A stretch of 10,786 nt of DNA from Pseudomonadota bacterium. GTDB taxonomy: Bacteria > Pseudomonadota > Gammaproteobacteria > Burkholderiales > JABEVD01. The notes below the pieces were generated by a model. That model made no database searches, was not told the origin of the DNA, and was given only the letters and a program-made list of their open reading frames with translations. This document shows positions 1 to 7,108 of this stretch, piece after piece (position 1 is the first letter of the stretch; each line of letters begins with the position of its first letter). The stretch covers positions 1 through 10,786 of the forward strand of contig JAJZPK010000076.1 of NCBI GenBank assembly GCA_021811205.1, read 5' to 3'. A program made the translations under genes and the position numbers.

Positions 1-2176
1 CGTGGCGGTGGATGGCAGCGGAACCCTCTTCCCGTACGAGATGGCTGTCGCCGAATTCTTCTTGAGCGGAGCCAGGCATTTCGTCTGCATCGTGCGCGAT
101 CTCACGGAACGCATGAAGGCGGAAGACGCGCTGAATGAAAGCCGGGAAAAGCTGCGCAGCCTTTACGAATTGTCGCCTGTCGGCATTGCATTGACGGACA
201 TGGAAGGGCGCTATGTCGATTTCAATCCGGCATTCGAGAAAATATGCGGGTATACGGCGGAAGAGCTGAAATCGCTCGATTACTGGACGCTCACTCCGAA
301 GAATTATGAAGCGGAGGAGGCGGCTCAGCTGCAGCTTCTCGAAAGCACCGGACGCTACGGGCCCTACGAAAAGGAATACAGGCGCAAGGACGGCAGCCTC
401 GTTCCTCTCCGGCTCAACGGCGTGCTCATCACGGGCAGGGATGGGCGGCAATACATCTGGTCCATCATCGAAGACATCACCGAATCCAGACGGGCCGAAA
501 TGGCGCTTAAGGAAAGCGCCGAGCACACCATGTACCTGCTCGAGAACATGCAGACCGCTGTCGTCGTGCATGAAATGGATTGCTCCGTGAGTTACATGAA
601 TGCCGCAGCCAGGCAGTTTTTCGGACTCGAGGATGGCGTACGCCACATTTCCGATCTTGCTGCGCGCTTTTTCAGGGAAGACGGCAGCATCATGCCGTAC
701 GATGAATATCCGGAAGTCAGGGTGCTGAACACCGGTGAAGCATTCTACAACCGCGTCATGGGGATCGCATCCGAAGGCGCACAGGAAGCCAGATGGGTCT
801 TGATCAATGCTTTTCCGAATCTGTCGCAAGACGGCAAGGTCATGGAGGTGATCGTTTCCTTCATCGATATCACCGACAGAATGAATATGGAAGTCGAGCT
901 CAAGCAGTCCACGGCAGAGTTGGCAAAACTCAACCAATTGTATCTCGTGTTAAGCCGTGTAAACGCAGTGTCGGCAAGGGCTGCCAGCAGAGAGGAGCTT
1001 TTCTACAATATCTGCAACATCCTCGTCGATTCGGGCGGATTCGAGATGGTCTGGATAGGGCTGCTGGACGAAGCGGGTGAGTTGGTTCCTCTCGTGTATG
1101 CAGGTAGAGAGGAGGGATATGTCGACATCCTGAAGAAAACCGGTCTCATGGCTCTCGACGGCCCCGCTGCGCTGATGATGAAAACGGGGAAGATCCAGGT
1201 ATGCCAGGATATCGAGAACGATCCCAGGATGCTTCCCTGGCGCGATGAGGCATTGAAGCGCGGCTATCTATCCTCAGCCGGATTCCCGCTTTATCTCGGC
1301 GACACGAGGATAGGCATCATCAACGCCTATGCAGGCGAAATGGGGTTTTTCAGCGAGGATATCCTGAACCTGCTCGGCGAGATTTACGAATCTGCTTCCT
1401 TCGCCATCGAATACCTGGATCAGCTCAAGAAGCGAGAAGAAGCAGAGGAGATGCTGAGGCAGCTCAATGCCGATCTGGAGTCACAGGTCAGGAGCAGGAC
1501 GAGCCAGCTGGAAGCGGCCAATGCCGAACTCGAGTCATTCAGCTATTCCGTCTCGCACGATCTGCGCGCGCCCTTGAGAAGCATAGACGGATTCAGCGAC
1601 ATCATTTCGCATAAGTATGGCGAAATGCTCGATGATACGGGCAGGGATTATCTCGGCAGGGTGAGGCGGGCGAGCCGCCGCATGGGCGAGCTGATAGAGG
1701 ATCTGCTCGAACTCTCCCGCGTCGGAAGGACCGAAATCCGCAAGGAAGAGGTCGATCTTTCTGAAATCGTTAGGGAGATCATCTCCGAACTGGATTCGAA
1801 TGAACGATCCATGGATTGGAGTGTCCCAAAGAACATGCCGGTCATGGCCGATGCGCGGCTGATGAAGATCGCCCTGGAGAATTTGATCGGCAATGCCTGG
1901 AAATTCACCCAATCTAAAGAGCATGCAAGAATAGAATTCGGCATGCATGAAATGGAAGGTGAAAAAATATATTTTGTGCGAGATAATGGGGTCGGTTTCG
2001 ACATGAAATACGCGAGCAAGCTGTTCGGGGCGTTTCAGCGGCTCCACAAGGTGGACGAATTCGAGGGAACGGGCATTGGACTTGCCACGGTGCAGCGGAT
2101 CATTCACAGGCACGGCGGGCGCATCTGGGGCGAAGGAAAAGTGGGTGCCGGAGCGACTTTCTATTTTTCTCTTTAA
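1..2176 (+). CDS. PAS-PAS-GAF sensor histidine kinase, 5' partial
   Basis: This is the C-terminal 724 residues of a large sensor kinase. The reading frame is open at the left edge, so the GTG at base 2 is not a credible start and the numbering here is of the fragment. Residues 1-40 look like the end of a PAS domain (a C-terminal strand with 'DLTER'). A PAS/PAC follows at about 47-163 (ends 'DITESR'), a second at about 170-292 (ends 'DITDR'), a GAF domain at about 320-475, and a coiled coil at about 475-515. The HisKA domain contains 'SVSHDLRAPLRS' with the phospho-accepting His519. The HATPase_c domain has an N box with Asn631, a G1 box 'DNGVGFD' from Asp661, and a late 'GTGIGLA' motif. The fragment has no membrane segment. 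The kinase core ('LFGAFQRLH', 'IIHRHGG') resembles the bacteriophytochrome-like group that pairs with Rcp1-type receivers, and such a receiver is the next gene, 7 bp away. The signal it senses is unknown. Confidence 0.93.
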   Translation, partial: VAVDGSGTLFPYEMAVAEFFLSGARHFVCIVRDLTERMKAEDALNESREKLRSLYELSPVGIALTDMEGRYVDFNPAFEKICGYTAEELKSLDYWTLTPKNYEAEEAAQLQLLESTGRYGPYEKEYRRKDGSLVPLRLNGVLITGRDGRQYIWSIIEDITESRRAEMALKESAEHTMYLLENMQTAVVVHEMDCSVSYMNAAARQFFGLEDGVRHISDLAARFFREDGSIMPYDEYPEVRVLNTGEAFYNRVMGIASEGAQEARWVLINAFPNLSQDGKVMEVIVSFIDITDRMNMEVELKQSTAELAKLNQLYLVLSRVNAVSARAASREELFYNICNILVDSGGFEMVWIGLLDEAGELVPLVYAGREEGYVDILKKTGLMALDGPAALMMKTGKIQVCQDIENDPRMLPWRDEALKRGYLSSAGFPLYLGDTRIGIINAYAGEMGFFSEDILNLLGEIYESASFAIEYLDQLKKREEAEEMLRQLNADLESQVRSRTSQLEAANAELESFSYSVSHDLRAPLRSIDGFSDIISHKYGEMLDDTGRDYLGRVRRASRRMGELIEDLLELSRVGRTEIRKEEVDLSEIVREIISELDSNERSMDWSVPKNMPVMADARLMKIALENLIGNAWKFTQSKEHARIEFGMHEMEGEKIYFVRDNGVGFDMKYASKLFGAFQRLHKVDEFEGTGIGLATVQRIIHRHGGRIWGEGKVGAGATFYFSL

Positions 2177-2183
2177 GGAAAGC

Positions 2184-2612
2184 ATGGAAAAGAACAAGCT
2201 GATGATGCTGGTCGAAGACAATCCGGACGACATGGAGTTCGCCATGCTCGCCCTTCGCGAAAACGGCATGGATGGGAAAATTCTGACCGCCAGAGACGGC
2301 CAGGAAGCGCTCGATTACCTGTTCGCATCTGAAGAAAAACCCGAATTCATTCTGCTCGACCTCAAAATGCCCAGGATAGACGGATTCGAAGTGTTGAGAC
2401 AGGTTCGCTCGAACGAGGCGACACATCTGCTTCCCGTCGTGGTGCTCAGCTCATCGAAGGAAGACAGGGATCTGGAGGAATGCTACAGGCTCGGCGCGAA
2501 CAGCTATGTCCAGAAGTCGCTGAACTTCACTGAATTCACCGAATCGATCAGGCAGATCGGTCAATACTGGCTCGAGCTCAACGAGATGCCAAGCTCATGC
2601 CGTTCGACATAG
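2184..2612 (+). CDS. Single-domain response regulator, Rcp1-like
   Basis: This 142-residue protein is a stand-alone receiver domain. The acidic pocket is Glu11/Asp12, the phospho-acceptor is Asp59 in 'LLDLKMPRIDG', and Ser89 and Lys111 complete the active site. There is no output domain, so it probably relays phosphate or acts by protein contact. The motif 'EDNPDD' and the Q-K-S-L-N-F segment after Lys111 are typical of Rcp1-type receivers that partner phytochrome-like kinases, which matches the upstream gene. The frame is open further upstream inside the kinase gene. The ATG at 2184 is chosen because AAGGAA (2175-2180) lies just before it, overlapping the kinase stop, and because the receiver fold begins right after it. 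The 3' end overlaps the next gene by 16 bp. The likely phosphodonor is the upstream kinase (inference). Confidence 0.93.
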   Translation: MEKNKLMMLVEDNPDDMEFAMLALRENGMDGKILTARDGQEALDYLFASEEKPEFILLDLKMPRIDGFEVLRQVRSNEATHLLPVVVLSSSKEDRDLEECYRLGANSYVQKSLNFTEFTESIRQIGQYWLELNEMPSSCRST

Positions 2613-4408
2613 AAGGGCTCAGGCTGCTGCTTGTCGAGGATTCAGACGACGACGCCGAGCTCGTCCTTGAAGCGCTTTCTTCTTCTGGTTTCGATGTCGC
2701 TTTTCGCCGCGTAGAAAACGCCGCAGGTATGATCGAAGCACTCGAAAAATCATCATGGGATGCAGTCCTTTCCGATTTCAATCTCCCGGAATTTTCCACA
2801 CAGGAGGCGCTCGACATCCTGAAGTCGTATGACCTCGATCTTCCCTTCATCGTCGTATCGGGTTACATCGGCGAAGAGGCGGCTGTCGCGATGATGAAGT
2901 CGGGGGCGCACGATTTCGTCATGAAGGGCAATCTTGCCCGCCTGGGCCCTGCGCTTGCGCGCGAGCTCAGGGAAGCCGAACTCAGGCGCGAAAGGAAGGC
3001 GATGGAAGCCGACCTCAAGCGCTGGGCGGACATCTTCAGGCATGCGCATTGGGGCGTCGCCATTCAGAGCCCTGACGGTCAAATTTTCGAAGGCATGAAT
3101 CCCGAGTTCGCTCGCATGTACGGTTACGAAGTCGAAGAATTGCGGGGGGCGGCCATATCGGATTTCTTTCCCGGCGATTGCTGCCAGATTCCATGCGGAT
3201 GCAGCGATCTTAACGTATGGGAAGCAGAACATGTCAGGAAGGACGGATCGGTTTTTCCCGTATTGATCAACGTCACCGAAGTGATGGGCGATGCAGGGGG
3301 CGCTGCCTACAGGGTGGTGAACGTTCAGGACATCACGAGGCTGAAGGAAACCGAAAACGCGCTTGCCAAGAGCGAAGCTCGCTTTTCCGCCATGACCAAC
3401 AACGTGCCCGGCATGGTCTTCCAGTATTTCCGGGTGGGAGAGAGAGGGCGCTTCTCGTTCGTCAGCGAAGGAGCTCATGCGGTGTGCGGACTCCCCGCTG
3501 AGGAGATACTCGCCGATCAGGACGCTTTCTTTGCGCTTTTCCATGAATCAGACTCCCTTCTGGAAACGATGCGCGAATCGGCGCGGAAACTTTCGTCATT
3601 GAACTGGGAGGGGCTGCTGTTTTCCTGCGGCGGGCAGGAAAAATGGGTCAATCTCAGGGCGACACCAAGGCGCCTGGAAGACGGCAGCCTCCTCTGGGAC
3701 GGCGTCCTGTTCAACATCACGGAAAGCAAGCAGAAGGAAGATGAAATCAGGCGGTCGCGCGAGCTTCTGAGGCAGCTTTCAGCACATCGCGACAGCGCCA
3801 GGGAAGAGGAGCGGAAAAGGATCGCCCGCGAGATTCACGACGAACTCGGGCAAGCGCTGACCGCATTGAAAATCGATGTCGACTGGCTTGCCGAGCGGCT
3901 TGCCGATGAAGGGAAAATTGGAGACAGGCTGAAATCCATGTCGAATATCCTGCTGGAAACGGTAAGCTCGGTGCGCAGGATAGCCGAGCATCTTCGTCCA
4001 GGCATGCTGGACGATCTCGGGCTTGCAGCGGCGATCGAATGGCAGGTCGATCAGTTCATGGCACGTTCTGGAATAAGGTGCGGCCTTTCCATGAACAAAG
4101 AGGAATTCGAGCTCGACGAGCGTCTTGCCATCTGCATCTACAGGATCATCCAGGAAGCGCTGACCAATGTGGCGCGCCATTCGGGAGCGGATAGCGTCGA
4201 GGTCAGGATAAAAGAGGAAGATGAGAAAATAACGCTCGAGGTTTCAGACAATGGAGTCGGATTCGACACCGAATCGAAGCGGCATTCCTACGGCCTGTTG
4301 GGTATCAGGGAGCGCGTCGAAATGATCGGCGGCAAAGTCGAAGTGTCGAGCAGGAAAGGTCGGGGAACGACGCTCAAGGCAATGGTCCCCATCGAGGGGC
4401 TGCAATGA
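2597..4408 (+). CDS. REC-PAS-PAS-HisKA_3 hybrid sensor histidine kinase
   Basis: This 603-residue kinase appears soluble, with no hydrophobic segment long enough to span the membrane. A receiver domain is at about 8-125 (Glu14/Asp15, phospho-acceptor Asp60 in 'SDFNLPEF', Ser88, Lys110). PAS domains follow at about 142-247 (ends 'VQDIT') and 258-376 (ends 'FNITES'). The HisKA_3 domain at about 402-470 has 'REIHDELGQALTAL', with phospho-His414 and the DxxxQ phosphatase pair Asp415/Gln419. The HATPase_c has an N box with Asn524 and a G1 box 'SDNGVGFD' at 550-557. HisKA_3 kinases typically phosphorylate NarL-type regulators, and one overlaps its stop codon by ATGA. The N-terminal receiver suggests that another kinase, plausibly the first gene, modulates it. 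The first PAS contains Cys195, Cys196, Cys200 and Cys202, an odd cluster. The start at 2597 lies inside the previous gene with only a weak upstream purine stretch, so translation is probably coupled. Confidence 0.93.
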   Translation: MPFDIEGLRLLLVEDSDDDAELVLEALSSSGFDVAFRRVENAAGMIEALEKSSWDAVLSDFNLPEFSTQEALDILKSYDLDLPFIVVSGYIGEEAAVAMMKSGAHDFVMKGNLARLGPALARELREAELRRERKAMEADLKRWADIFRHAHWGVAIQSPDGQIFEGMNPEFARMYGYEVEELRGAAISDFFPGDCCQIPCGCSDLNVWEAEHVRKDGSVFPVLINVTEVMGDAGGAAYRVVNVQDITRLKETENALAKSEARFSAMTNNVPGMVFQYFRVGERGRFSFVSEGAHAVCGLPAEEILADQDAFFALFHESDSLLETMRESARKLSSLNWEGLLFSCGGQEKWVNLRATPRRLEDGSLLWDGVLFNITESKQKEDEIRRSRELLRQLSAHRDSAREEERKRIAREIHDELGQALTALKIDVDWLAERLADEGKIGDRLKSMSNILLETVSSVRRIAEHLRPGMLDDLGLAAAIEWQVDQFMARSGIRCGLSMNKEEFELDERLAICIYRIIQEALTNVARHSGADSVEVRIKEEDEKITLEVSDNGVGFDTESKRHSYGLLGIRERVEMIGGKVEVSSRKGRGTTLKAMVPIEGLQ

Positions 4409-5052
4409 TCCGCGTCCTGCTCGTCGACGACCATACCATACTGAGGGAGGGGCTCAAGCAGATCCTTTCCGAATGCGGGGACATGGTGGTCGGCGGGGAG
4501 GCGGACAACGGCTTCGATGCCTTGAAGAAGATCAGGGGCGAAGACTGGAGCGTGGTCGTGCTGGACATGTCCATGCCGGGCAGGAGCGGCATCGAGCTCA
4601 TCAAGCAGATCAAGACGGAAAGACCCAGGCTTCCCGTCCTCATCCTCAGCATGCACAAGGAAGACCAGTATGCAGTGCGCACGCTGAAAGCGGGCGCATC
4701 GGGCTATCTTACGAAGGACAGCGCATCAAGCCAGCTCGTATCCGCAATAAGGAAGGTGGCCGGAGGCGGGATTTTCCTCAGTCCGGAGATGGCCGAGAAA
4801 CTGGCCTTTTCCCTCAGGGCTGATTCGGATGCCCCGCCCCATACCCTCCTGTCGGACAGGGAATTTCAAATCTTCATGCTGCTGCTTCACGGCAGGCACG
4901 TCTCCGAGATCGCCGAGGATCTCAATTTGAGTGTCAAGACGGTCAGTACGCACAAAACCCACATTCTCGATAAAATGGGACTCGACAACATGCCTGCACT
5001 TGTCAAATATGCGATCAGGCATGAACTCATTGATTCAGGCGATCTTGATTAA
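4405..5052 (+). CDS. NarL/FixJ-family response regulator with LuxR-type HTH
   Basis: This 215-residue transcription factor has an N-terminal receiver (Asp8/Asp9, phospho-acceptor Asp54 in 'LDMSMPGRSG', Ser82, Lys104). Its LuxR/GerE-type helix-turn-helix is at about 149-205, with 'LSDREFQIFMLLLHGR' leading in and 'LSVKTVSTHKTHIL' as the recognition region. Length and layout are normal for the NarL family. The start is the ATG of an ATGA overlap with the kinase gene, preceded by GAGGGG (4394-4399) at 5 bp spacing. The natural partner is the HisKA_3 kinase upstream (established family pairing plus adjacency). Its target promoters are unknown. The gap just downstream, in front of the chemotaxis genes, contains inverted repeats, but nothing shows that this regulator binds them. 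Confidence 0.95.
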   Translation: MIRVLLVDDHTILREGLKQILSECGDMVVGGEADNGFDALKKIRGEDWSVVVLDMSMPGRSGIELIKQIKTERPRLPVLILSMHKEDQYAVRTLKAGASGYLTKDSASSQLVSAIRKVAGGGIFLSPEMAEKLAFSLRADSDAPPHTLLSDREFQIFMLLLHGRHVSEIAEDLNLSVKTVSTHKTHILDKMGLDNMPALVKYAIRHELIDSGDLD

Positions 5053-5054
5053 AC

Positions 5055-5078
5055 TTTTCTGACAGACCTGTCGGAAAA
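5055..5078. repeat. 11-bp inverted repeat after the NarL-type gene
   Basis: Arms TTTTCTGACAG (5055-5065) and CTGTCGGAAAA (5068-5078) flank a 2-nt centre. The arms match except for one position that would be a G-U wobble in RNA. It starts 2 bp after the TAA stop, as expected for a 3'-end hairpin. No U-tract follows (the next bases are TTCCTACC), so it is a weak rho-independent terminator candidate. It could instead stabilise the mRNA end or serve as an operator. Confidence 0.6.
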
Positions 5079-5119
5079 TTCCTACCCCCACCCGCACCAT
5101 TCCTAACTGCAGAATCATC

Positions 5120-5148
5120 TTCCGCTGATATTTTCCCTTTGCGGAAAA
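5120..5148. repeat. Overlapping inverted repeats upstream of the chemotaxis operon
   Basis: TTTTCC (5131-5136) pairs with GGAAAA (5143-5148) around a 6-nt loop. The same right-hand segment, GCGGAA (5141-5146), can also pair with TTCCGC (5120-5125), so two mutually exclusive stems share one arm. The repeat lies about 40 bp before the start of the first chemotaxis-operon gene, where a promoter or operator is expected. The function is not known, and such short arms can occur by chance. Confidence 0.4.
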
Positions 5149-5188
5149 TTGCATCATACGTCCAAGCAAAGTCGATTGGTGCAAGCAC

Positions 5189-5560
5189 ATGATGGTTTAT
5201 CTCGTTGAGGATTCGCTCCTCGTAAGACAAAGGCTTCAGGAAAGCATTCTGGAGATCGATCCGGAGATCAGTATTGCCGAGGCAGAGTCTGAGCGCGATG
5301 CGATTTCCGGGATCCTCGATCGTCATCCCGATGTCGTGGTGCTGGATTTGAAGCTCGAGGAAGGAAGCGGCGTGGAGGTGCTCAGAAAAATCAGGAAAGA
5401 GGGGGAGCGGGCCTGCATCATGGTTTTCTCGAATCACAGCGAGCCGGTTTACAGAAAAAAATGCATGGCCATGGGAGCTGGACATTTCTTCGACAAGATG
5501 AAGGATTTCGAACGCCTGATCGAAGCGATAAAAAATTTCAGAAACAAGGGGGACAGATGA
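5189..5560 (+). CDS. Single-domain response regulator, CheY-like
   Basis: This 123-residue stand-alone receiver has acidic residues Glu7/Asp8, phospho-acceptor Asp53 in '[13 protein letters not shown]', Ser81 and Lys103. There is no output domain. It is clearly different from the CheY encoded at 6733: the loop after the acceptor Asp lacks the usual Met-Pro, reading 'LKLEEGSG'. It opens the chemotaxis operon and its TGA overlaps the start of the following chemoreceptor gene (ATGA), which suggests coupled production and a functional link. Possible roles are a second CheY, a phosphate sink, or a regulator of the short receptor; none can be chosen from sequence. No good ribosome site precedes the ATG at 5189. 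A second ATG at 5192 is equally possible. Confidence 0.9.
   Translation: MMVYLVEDSLLVRQRLQESILEIDPEISIAEAESERDAISGILDRHPDVVVLDLKLEEGSGVEVLRKIRKEGERACIMVFSNHSEPVYRKKCMAMGAGHFFDKMKDFERLIEAIKNFRNKGDR
5547..5552 (+). promoter_or_regulatory. Ribosome binding site fixing the chemoreceptor start
   Basis: AGGGGG lies 4 bp before the ATG at 5557. The frame is open upstream to an ATG at 5461, but that start lies deep inside the receiver gene and has no such site. This supports 5557, where the protein also begins directly with a membrane segment. Confidence 0.7.
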
Positions 5561-6723
5561 AGGAATCGAGATGGCTTTTGGTGCTGCCCGCGGCAATCGG
5601 TGCGGGCGCCACGCTTTTCGAGGGGCATGCGTCCTTGAAAAGCGCAATTTTTGCGGCATGCGTGATTCTTGTCGGGTTCGTGTCGATCCTGCTTCACGAG
5701 AAAAAAAGGAATCTTGAGTTTTCGAGGCTGATTTCGGCAAAAGAGAATGAGCTCGCATCCTCGAGAAAATCGGAAATAGAAGCCTATCTTTCTTCGCTCG
5801 ATGAATTCAGCGAAACCGTGCCGCCCATATGGGCAAGGCAGATCGAATCGGCAAGATCTCAGTCAGAACAGGCGATCATCGAACTCACCGCCCGGTTTTC
5901 AGGCATTGTCGAAAAGCTGGGCGACGCTGTTTCAGCATCTTCCGCATCGGCCGATTCTGCGGAAGGAGGGCTGGTCTCGGTTTTCGAGAGAAGCGAAGCG
6001 AACCTGAACCTGGTCATTGCATCGCTTCATGATGCGGTAAAAAACCGGGATCAGCTGCTGAACGAGGTCGGCGGGCTGGTCCAATATATCGATCAGCTCA
6101 AAGGCATGGCCTCAAGCGTGGCCGACATCGCAGACCAGACCAATCTGCTTGCCTTGAATGCGGCCATCGAGGCGGCAAGGGCGGGTGAATCTGGAAGAGG
6201 ATTCGCCGTCGTGGCCGACGAAGTCAGGAAACTTTCAAACAAATCCGGTGATAGCGGAAAGAGCATCACGGAAAAGATAGATGCCATCAGCCGCGCCATC
6301 GCTTCCGCATTCGCTGCCGCAGAAGAATCTGCTGACAGGGAAACGGCCTCGGTCGGCAAGGCCGAGGAGTCGATCAAGGGCGTTCTCGGAGAATTCAGGG
6401 ACGTTACCGACCAGCTTGCATCATCGGCCGGAATTCTGCGCAGCACTGGAGAAAACATCAAGGTGGAAGTGACAGAGTCCATCGTCCAGCTGCAGTTCCA
6501 GGACAGGGTGAGCCAGATCCTTTCGCACGTGAGGGACAGCATTGCAGATTTCCCGGAAAGGCTGAAGGAAAAGCAGGCGAGCTACAGGGAGAGCGGCAGG
6601 CTCGATCCGATCGAATCCGGAAAGATACTCGCAGATCTGGAAAGCAGCTATGCAACCCAGGAGGAGTTGGCGAACCACGGCGGAGAGGTCAGTGCTGCCG
6701 AAGATGAAATCACATTTTTTTGA
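5557..6723 (+). CDS. Short methyl-accepting chemotaxis-like protein, no periplasmic sensor
   Basis: This 388-residue chemoreceptor has two closely spaced hydrophobic segments (about 6-21 and 29-46) joined by a loop of under ten residues. It is therefore a membrane hairpin with no periplasmic ligand domain and no recognisable HAMP. The rest is predicted coiled coil. The highly conserved MCP signalling tip, '[19 protein letters not shown]', is at 193-211, followed by '[15 protein letters not shown]', so it should contact CheA/CheW. After the descending helix, residues 314-320 read FQDRVSQ, with Asp316 and Gln320 spaced like the catalytic pair of CheZ. The protein ends in an acidic stretch and Phe-Phe ('EDEITFF'). 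Its start overlaps the stop of the preceding receiver gene and cheY follows after 9 bp. Possible roles are an intracellular or membrane-state sensor, or a scaffold that also acts on a CheY-type receiver (inference). The MCP assignment is firm; the signal sensed is unknown. Confidence 0.9.
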   Translation: MKESRWLLVLPAAIGAGATLFEGHASLKSAIFAACVILVGFVSILLHEKKRNLEFSRLISAKENELASSRKSEIEAYLSSLDEFSETVPPIWARQIESARSQSEQAIIELTARFSGIVEKLGDAVSASSASADSAEGGLVSVFERSEANLNLVIASLHDAVKNRDQLLNEVGGLVQYIDQLKGMASSVADIADQTNLLALNAAIEAARAGESGRGFAVVADEVRKLSNKSGDSGKSITEKIDAISRAIASAFAAAEESADRETASVGKAEESIKGVLGEFRDVTDQLASSAGILRSTGENIKVEVTESIVQLQFQDRVSQILSHVRDSIADFPERLKEKQASYRESGRLDPIESGKILADLESSYATQEELANHGGEVSAAEDEITFF

Positions 6724-6732
6724 GGAGAAACC

Positions 6733-7098
6733 ATGGCAACCATACTCGTAATCGACGATTCCACTTCACTCAGGCAGGTGGTCAGCATTGCGCTGAAGGG
6801 AGCGGGCTATTCCGTCATCGAGGCTTGCGACGGGAAGGATGCGCTCTCGAAGCTCAACGGGCAGAAAATCAATCTCATCATCAGCGATGTGAACATGCCC
6901 AACATGGACGGCATCACTTTCGTCAAGGAGGCGAAGAAGTTGCCTGCCTACAAGTTCACGCCAGTCATCATGCTGACCACCGAGGCCGGAGAAAACATGA
7001 AAAAGGAAGGGCAGGCAGCAGGCGCGAAAGCCTGGGTGGTCAAGCCGTTCAAGCCGGAGCAGATGCTTTCCGCTGTTTCAAAGCTGGTCGCACCCTGA
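6733..7098 (+). CDS. cheY: Chemotaxis response regulator CheY
   Basis: This 121-residue receiver is of typical CheY length. It has Asp8/Asp9, phospho-acceptor Asp52 in 'ISDVNMPNMDG', Thr82-Thr83, and Lys104 followed by Pro-Phe ('VVKPFKPEQM'). CheA is expected to phosphorylate it, after which it would bind the flagellar switch. The position of the switch Tyr/Phe near the end of the fold is Trp101 here, an aromatic variant. AGGAG (6723-6727) gives a strong ribosome site 5 bp before the ATG. It lies directly before the STAS gene and cheA in one operon, which supports the cheY call over a generic receiver. No CheZ gene is visible, so the source of CheY-P dephosphorylation is open. Confidence 0.92.
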   Translation: MATILVIDDSTSLRQVVSIALKGAGYSVIEACDGKDALSKLNGQKINLIISDVNMPNMDGITFVKEAKKLPAYKFTPVIMLTTEAGENMKKEGQAAGAKAWVVKPFKPEQMLSAVSKLVAP

Positions 7099-7103
7099 GG
7101 AGG
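7098..7103 (+). promoter_or_regulatory. Consensus Shine-Dalgarno for the STAS gene
   Basis: A perfect AGGAGG, 5 bp before the ATG at 7109, overlaps the cheY stop codon. It suggests strong expression of the small STAS protein relative to its neighbours. Confidence 0.75.
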
Positions 7104-7108
7104 AAGCC

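Larger units (their letters stand above)
5053..5188. other. Intergenic region between the two signalling operons
   Basis: This 136-bp stretch is the only gap over 30 bp in the window, so any promoter for the downstream chemotaxis operon should lie here or within the upstream gene. It contains two inverted repeats, annotated separately, and an exact 9-bp direct repeat CGGAAAATT at 5072-5080 and 5142-5150. I looked for sigma-70, sigma-54 (GG-N10-GC) and FliA-type promoters and found no convincing match. CATCAT at 5152-5157 fits four of six -10 positions but has no good -35 partner. No RNA gene or short ORF is evident. Confidence 0.6.

Noticed and set aside
2..4. GTG as the true start of the first kinase
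   Set aside because: The residues that follow already look like the end of a PAS domain, so the gene must begin upstream of the window.
1535..2269. 244-residue open frame on the - strand
   Set aside because: It is antisense to the HisKA/HATPase part of the first kinase, has no recognisable domain, and its composition is that of a frame shadow.
2753..3544. 263-residue - strand frame
   Set aside because: It is a shadow of the REC-PAS kinase, with no supporting motif or ribosome site.
5055..5085. Rho-independent terminator after the NarL-type gene
   Set aside because: The stem is good, but no U-tract follows it on either strand, so I list it only as an inverted repeat.
5131..5175. Sigma-54 or FliA promoter for the chemotaxis operon
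   Set aside because: No GG-N10-GC pair with a suitable context and no GCCGATAA-like element were found in the gap.
5027..5758. 243-residue - strand frame spanning the intergenic gap
   Set aside because: It runs antisense through two recognisable genes and the gap. Its length follows from the codon bias of the genes opposite, and the protein has no recognisable motif.
6706..6720. CheR/CheB pentapeptide tether at the short receptor's C-terminus
   Set aside because: The last five residues, EITFF, have Ile where the tether needs an aromatic, so the match is only partial.
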